Source: CAZMXP01 sp964570285
GTDB taxonomy: Bacteria > Planctomycetota > PLA2
Assembly (NCBI GenBank): GCA_964570285.1
Contig: CAZMXP010000002.1
Coordinates: 62,001-126,000 of the forward strand
Direction: 5' to 3'
DNA length: 64,000 nt
The notes under the pieces are model-generated. The model had not been told where the DNA came from and searched no databases. It saw nothing but the letters and a program-made list of their open reading frames with translations. Each line of letters starts with the position of its first letter. Position 1 is the stretch's first letter. Made by a program: the position numbers and the translations under genes. Below, one piece after another: positions 61,415 to 64,000 of this stretch.

Positions 61415-61639
61415 CTAGAGGAGAAGAAGGCCCAGTCCGGCGAGGGAGAGGGCGAGGAGCAGGACGAGCGCGAAGCTGGCGTAGGGGTGGGTCGCGCGGG
61501 GGCGGCGGCGGCGCTTCGGGGTGGGGTAGAGCTTCGCGGGCGGCTGCGACTTGGGCGGGGGCTTGTGGCGATGGATCGGGGAGTACTCGGTCGCGCGCTC
61601 GATCGCGGCGATGCGCGCCCGGATGTTGAATCCTCTCAT
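61415..61639 (-). CDS. Small basic tail-anchored membrane protein
   Basis: 74 residues. The ATG at 61639 has GAGGAG six bases ahead, which supports a real gene. Basic Pro/Lys/Arg-rich N-terminal 48 residues (HRHKPPPKSQPPAKLYPTPK), then one C-terminal helix (FALVLLLALSLAGLGLLLL). No family recognised. Confidence 0.65.
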   Translation of the reverse strand: MRGFNIRARIAAIERATEYSPIHRHKPPPKSQPPAKLYPTPKRRRRPRATHPYASFALVLLLALSLAGLGLLLL

Positions 61640-61689
61640 GTGGACTCCTCGGCGTTGCTACCGCCGCGAGGGGTCCGGGATTCGCGCGC

Positions 61690-62235
61690 CTATTTCAGAT
61701 GGGCGAGCAGGCCGGCGATCGCCGCCTCGGTCTGCGCGCGGTCGAGCTCGACCTCCGCACCGCCCGCGAGCGGCCTCGCGCGGGCGACGATGGCGAGATG
61801 GAGGTCGCCGTCGGCCCTGCCGTCGCCGTGCAACTCGATCCAGAAGTGGACCTTGAGGCTCAGCGCCTCCCACGCGGAGCCCGCGGGCGCGGCATGGAAG
61901 TCCGTGAGCCAGATCCCCGCTCTCACGTCGTAGGACCCGCCGGTGCTGGTCTTGTCTTTCCACTTCTTCAGCGGGTAGGAGCCGCTGCCGAGGGGGCGCG
62001 GGGGCCCCAGCGTGCGGTCGAGGGCGTCGCGGATCAGGTTCGCGATCCGGTCGGCGTCGAGCCAGGAGCCGTCGGCCGCCTTCGGACGCGCGATCGAGAA
62101 GAGGTGGCCTTCCGGCACGGGGAAGGAGGGTGTGCGGAAGGCGAGCGCGGCGAAGAGGATCCCGGGAACGCCGGCCCCGAGGACGGGCACGGGGTGGGAC
62201 TTCACCCATGTCCACGCGCTCCGGAACGCCTTCAT
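61690..62235 (-). CDS. Hypothetical protein with N-terminal membrane helix
   Basis: Not recognised. 181 residues: helix about 17-33 (VPVLGAGVPGILFAALAF), then a soluble alpha/beta domain with ADRIANLIRDALDRTLGPP, RAGIWLTDFHAAPAGS, LSLKVHFWIELHGDGRADGDLHLAIVARAR. The last part has alternating strands like an exported binding domain. It starts seven bases after the lipoprotein gene at 62243 on the same strand, so the two are probably one operon. Confidence 0.8.
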   Translation of the reverse strand: MKAFRSAWTWVKSHPVPVLGAGVPGILFAALAFRTPSFPVPEGHLFSIARPKAADGSWLDADRIANLIRDALDRTLGPPRPLGSGSYPLKKWKDKTSTGGSYDVRAGIWLTDFHAAPAGSAWEALSLKVHFWIELHGDGRADGDLHLAIVARARPLAGGAEVELDRAQTEAAIAGLLAHLK

Positions 62236-62242
62236 CGCCGGG

Positions 62243-63211
62243 TCAGCGCGTGCCGGCGAGTCCGGACCTGACGGTCTTCATGCGCACGTACTGGCGCGTC
62301 GTGGAGAGCCGGCTTGTCGCGAGGTCCTCCGCCCAGAGCACGCGCATCGAGTCCCACACGAATCGCGCGTCCTTCAGTTGGGGGTCGTCGGAGGAGGCGA
62401 TCAGCCCGCGCTCGCCGTTCACCCAGGTGGATGCGGCGCCGTCGAAGAGATGGGTCGTGCCCGTCCATTGAGGGAAGCCCGGGTTGCGGATGGCGAGCCG
62501 CACGGTGTCGGTCGTCGGCACCAGCGGATCCATCGGCATCACCCTGTAGCCGAGCGCTGCGGGCTGCTCGCGCCCCTTGCCCCCCGACGAGAGGTCGAGC
62601 GCGGTCTCGCCGCCGCCGACGCGCCACTCCAGTTCGACCACCCGGATCGCGATCACGAGGGGGCGCGACGACGAGAGCACGTACTTCCCCGTCGAGTTCC
62701 GTTTCACGGTCAGCGACGCGGGATCGGCGCCCTCCTGCAGCTTCTTCCCGAGCGCCTCGCCCGTCAGGTCGAGTTCCGCCGCGCCGCTCGTGTCGATGGT
62801 CAGGTCGATGCCGTCGGCGGTGATGGCCTCCCAGAGTACCGCGTGCGTCTCGCGCAGTTGGCGCGCGTCCTGCACGCTCTGATGCCTGAGCCCCGTCAGC
62901 TTCAACGTGATGCGCTCGGTCGACTTGAGGCCGAGCTTGCCGCCGAGCCAGTCGATCACCGGAAGCGTGAGCTTCAGGTCGAGCGCCGTCCGGTCGGTGG
63001 TCGTCTCGAGGCTCGTGACGCCCTCCAGCGTCGCCACGGTGAGATCCGCGGGCCGGGGCGTGTCGGGCGCGCCGATCGCGGTGTTCCACCCCCTCCCGGC
63101 CTCGTACTGCGCCGCCGCGACCGGCGCGCGCAGCACCTCGTAGTTCTCAATCAGCCGCCCTCGCGTGCCGCAGGCGGCGAACAGCAGGATCAGGGCAAGC
63201 GGCTTGCGCAT
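62243..63211 (-). CDS. Hypothetical lipoprotein
   Basis: Not recognised. 322 residues; signal peptide MRKPLALILLFAACG with the lipidated Cys at residue 14. The rest is beta-rich without membrane helices (TALDLKLTLPVIDWLGGKLG, ERITLKLTGLRHQSV, SRPLVIAIRVVELEWRVGGGE, YRVMPMDPLVPTTDTVRLAIRN), suggesting a periplasmic beta-sandwich or scaffold. It lies downstream of a strong minus-strand terminator, so it has its own promoter. Confidence 0.85.
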   Translation of the reverse strand: MRKPLALILLFAACGTRGRLIENYEVLRAPVAAAQYEAGRGWNTAIGAPDTPRPADLTVATLEGVTSLETTTDRTALDLKLTLPVIDWLGGKLGLKSTERITLKLTGLRHQSVQDARQLRETHAVLWEAITADGIDLTIDTSGAAELDLTGEALGKKLQEGADPASLTVKRNSTGKYVLSSSRPLVIAIRVVELEWRVGGGETALDLSSGGKGREQPAALGYRVMPMDPLVPTTDTVRLAIRNPGFPQWTGTTHLFDGAASTWVNGERGLIASSDDPQLKDARFVWDSMRVLWAEDLATSRLSTTRQYVRMKTVRSGLAGTR

Positions 63212-63250
63212 GGGCGCGATCCTATCCCCCCCGGCCCCCCTGTAATCCAG

Positions 63251-63287
63251 AAAAAAAACAGAGGGCCGCCCCTCGGGACGGCCCTCT
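63251..63287 (-). terminator. Intrinsic terminator of the 63308 gene
   Basis: Read on the minus strand: AGAGGGCCG / CGGCCCTCT stem (63287-63279 with 63268-63260) followed by TG and eight T. The strongest rho-independent terminator in the window. Confidence 0.9.
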
Positions 63288-63307
63288 CGGATCGGATCGG
63301 AGACGAT

Positions 63308-63862
63308 CTAGGCCGCGGGCTTGTTCTCTTCGCCCTTCGGCTTGAACGAGAGGAGCTCCTTCTCGCGCGCGGCGAGCTTCTCGCCCTCGACGCGGACCTC
63401 CTCCTCCTCGCGGTCGAGCTTCTTCGCCTTGCCGGCGTTCGGCTTGTCCGCGAGGCGCGCGCGCTGGTCGGCCAGCGTGCTCTTCTTGCCCTCGAGACGG
63501 TCCATCTCGTTGAGCAGCTTGATGTACTCCTTGACCATCGTGTCGAAGTTGTCGGCGTAGTTGTCGCGCACGAGGGCTTCCATCGCCTTCGTGATGCGGC
63601 CGGCCGACAGCGCCTTGCTCTCGAGCACGGTGTTCACGGTGTAGTCGCGGTTCACGAAGACGATGCGCGGCTCGCTCTTGCCCGCGTCCTTGAGCAGGCG
63701 GTCCTGCATCGCATCGCCCGCGCTCATCTTCACGGTCTCGAAGAACTTCGCGCCGACGCCGAGCTGCTCGCTCTTGAAGACGACCTCTTCGAGCTTCCGC
63801 GTCGTCGAGTCGGTGGCGTCCTCCGAAGTGACGTAGATGATCAGCGGCTTCTCGGCCCGCAT
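63308..63862 (-). CDS. Hypothetical thioredoxin-like/coiled-coil protein, true start unclear
   Basis: 184 residues from ATG 63862. The first part resembles a thioredoxin-fold reporter without the CxxC (LIIYVTSEDATDS, GVGAKFFETVKMSAGDAMQDRLL, EPRIVFVNRDYTVN). The C-terminal third is a Lys/Glu coiled coil (ARLADKPNAGKAKKLDREEEEVRVEGEKLAAREKELLSF). Coding-like sequence continues upstream in frame (LEIKWTTRAKVAPEAVATG) as far as a TGA at 63991-63989 with no ATG, GTG or TTG; CTG 63964 is the only near-standard candidate. Function unknown. Confidence 0.72.
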   Translation of the reverse strand: MRAEKPLIIYVTSEDATDSTTRKLEEVVFKSEQLGVGAKFFETVKMSAGDAMQDRLLKDAGKSEPRIVFVNRDYTVNTVLESKALSAGRITKAMEALVRDNYADNFDTMVKEYIKLLNEMDRLEGKKSTLADQRARLADKPNAGKAKKLDREEEEVRVEGEKLAAREKELLSFKPKGEENKPAA

Positions 63863-64000
63863 CGCGGTGCCGCCCGCCTCGGCCGCTTCGACGCCGTCGC
63901 CGGTGGCGACCGCCTCAGGGGCGACCTTCGCCCGCGTGGTCCACTTGATCTCGAGCCGCGCCAGACTGGCGCCGGTGCGACCGGAGCATCAGCCCGCGTC

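Overview
The window is very GC-rich DNA (by eye well above 70% G+C) packed with protein genes on both strands, many joined by 4-base ATGA/GTGA-type overlaps. It holds about 56 protein-coding genes, two of which carry frameshifts, and one tRNA. There is no rRNA operon, CRISPR array, phage or insertion sequence. The organism is a diderm bacterium: it has lipoprotein N-acyltransferase, two LptF/LptG permeases, a WaaP-type lipopolysaccharide kinase and an RND efflux pump. It has a rod-shape system (MreBCD-PBP2-RodA). FHA proteins, a Hanks-type kinase, STAS/PP2C partner switching and a GAF-sigma54 activator suggest a Planctomycetota-like or other signalling-rich high-GC lineage. That placement is a guess from gene style, not from a marker search.

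Layout. 1-2963 (-): RND pump and its lipoprotein adaptor. 3013-8332 (+): truD, a DUF4143-type ATPase, moeA, lnt. 8478-9500 (+): a membrane-anchored coiled-coil protein and a 52-residue membrane protein, ended by a strong terminator. 9704-15562 (+): mreB, a 494-base spacer (G-runs, assembly gap, three 44-bp-spaced hairpin repeats), then mreC-mreD-PBP2-rodA. 15753-17802: a frameshifted gene convergent with a STAS/PP2C response-regulator pair. 17951-27320 (+): S41 protease, tsaD, larB, carA, purA, uppS, cdsA, phoH, ybeY, Ser/Thr kinase. 27384-29261 (-): rpmB and a rhomboid protease with a long tail. 29532-33653 (+): subtilase lipoprotein and UvrD/PcrA helicase. 33786-39800 (+): three consecutive FHA proteins (GAF-sigma54 activator, FHA-TM-CAP, FHA-TM-repeat). 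39919-42374 (-): arginase and a double WaaP-type kinase, divergent from 42407-47972 (+): lptF, lptG, rluD, di-haem cytochrome c, SpoU methyltransferase, rsgA. 48174-50744 (-): radA, folC. 50805-53263 (+): two-TM protein, aroB. 53272-55720: two related Ig/carboxypeptidase-regulatory-like genes (one frameshifted) flanking a vapBC pair. 55748-60017 (-): TauE permease, STAS-PilZ-like protein, MoxR ATPase, membrane protein, TatD. 59998-61377 (+): amidohydrolase and tRNA-Cys. 61415-63862 (-): small membrane and hypothetical proteins.

The most informative genome-scale signal is regulatory. At least a dozen genes have a -10-like hexamer (TAGAAT, TACAAT, TACGAT and similar) ending only 6-12 bases before the start codon, with no Shine-Dalgarno sequence. 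This is the pattern expected of leaderless or near-leaderless mRNAs. Genes without this pattern have ordinary GGAG-type ribosome sites or are translationally overlapped. The pattern also settles several start choices (UvrD at TTG 31509, S41 protease at GTG 17951, rhomboid at TTG 29261).

The best candidates for undescribed biology are the three-gene FHA cluster with its FHA-TM-CAP fusion, the tandem WaaP-like double kinase with twin palindromes in its divergent promoter, a PBP2 carrying a four-cysteine zinc-ribbon-like insert, and the MreC-like coiled-coil/small-protein pair just ahead of mreB.
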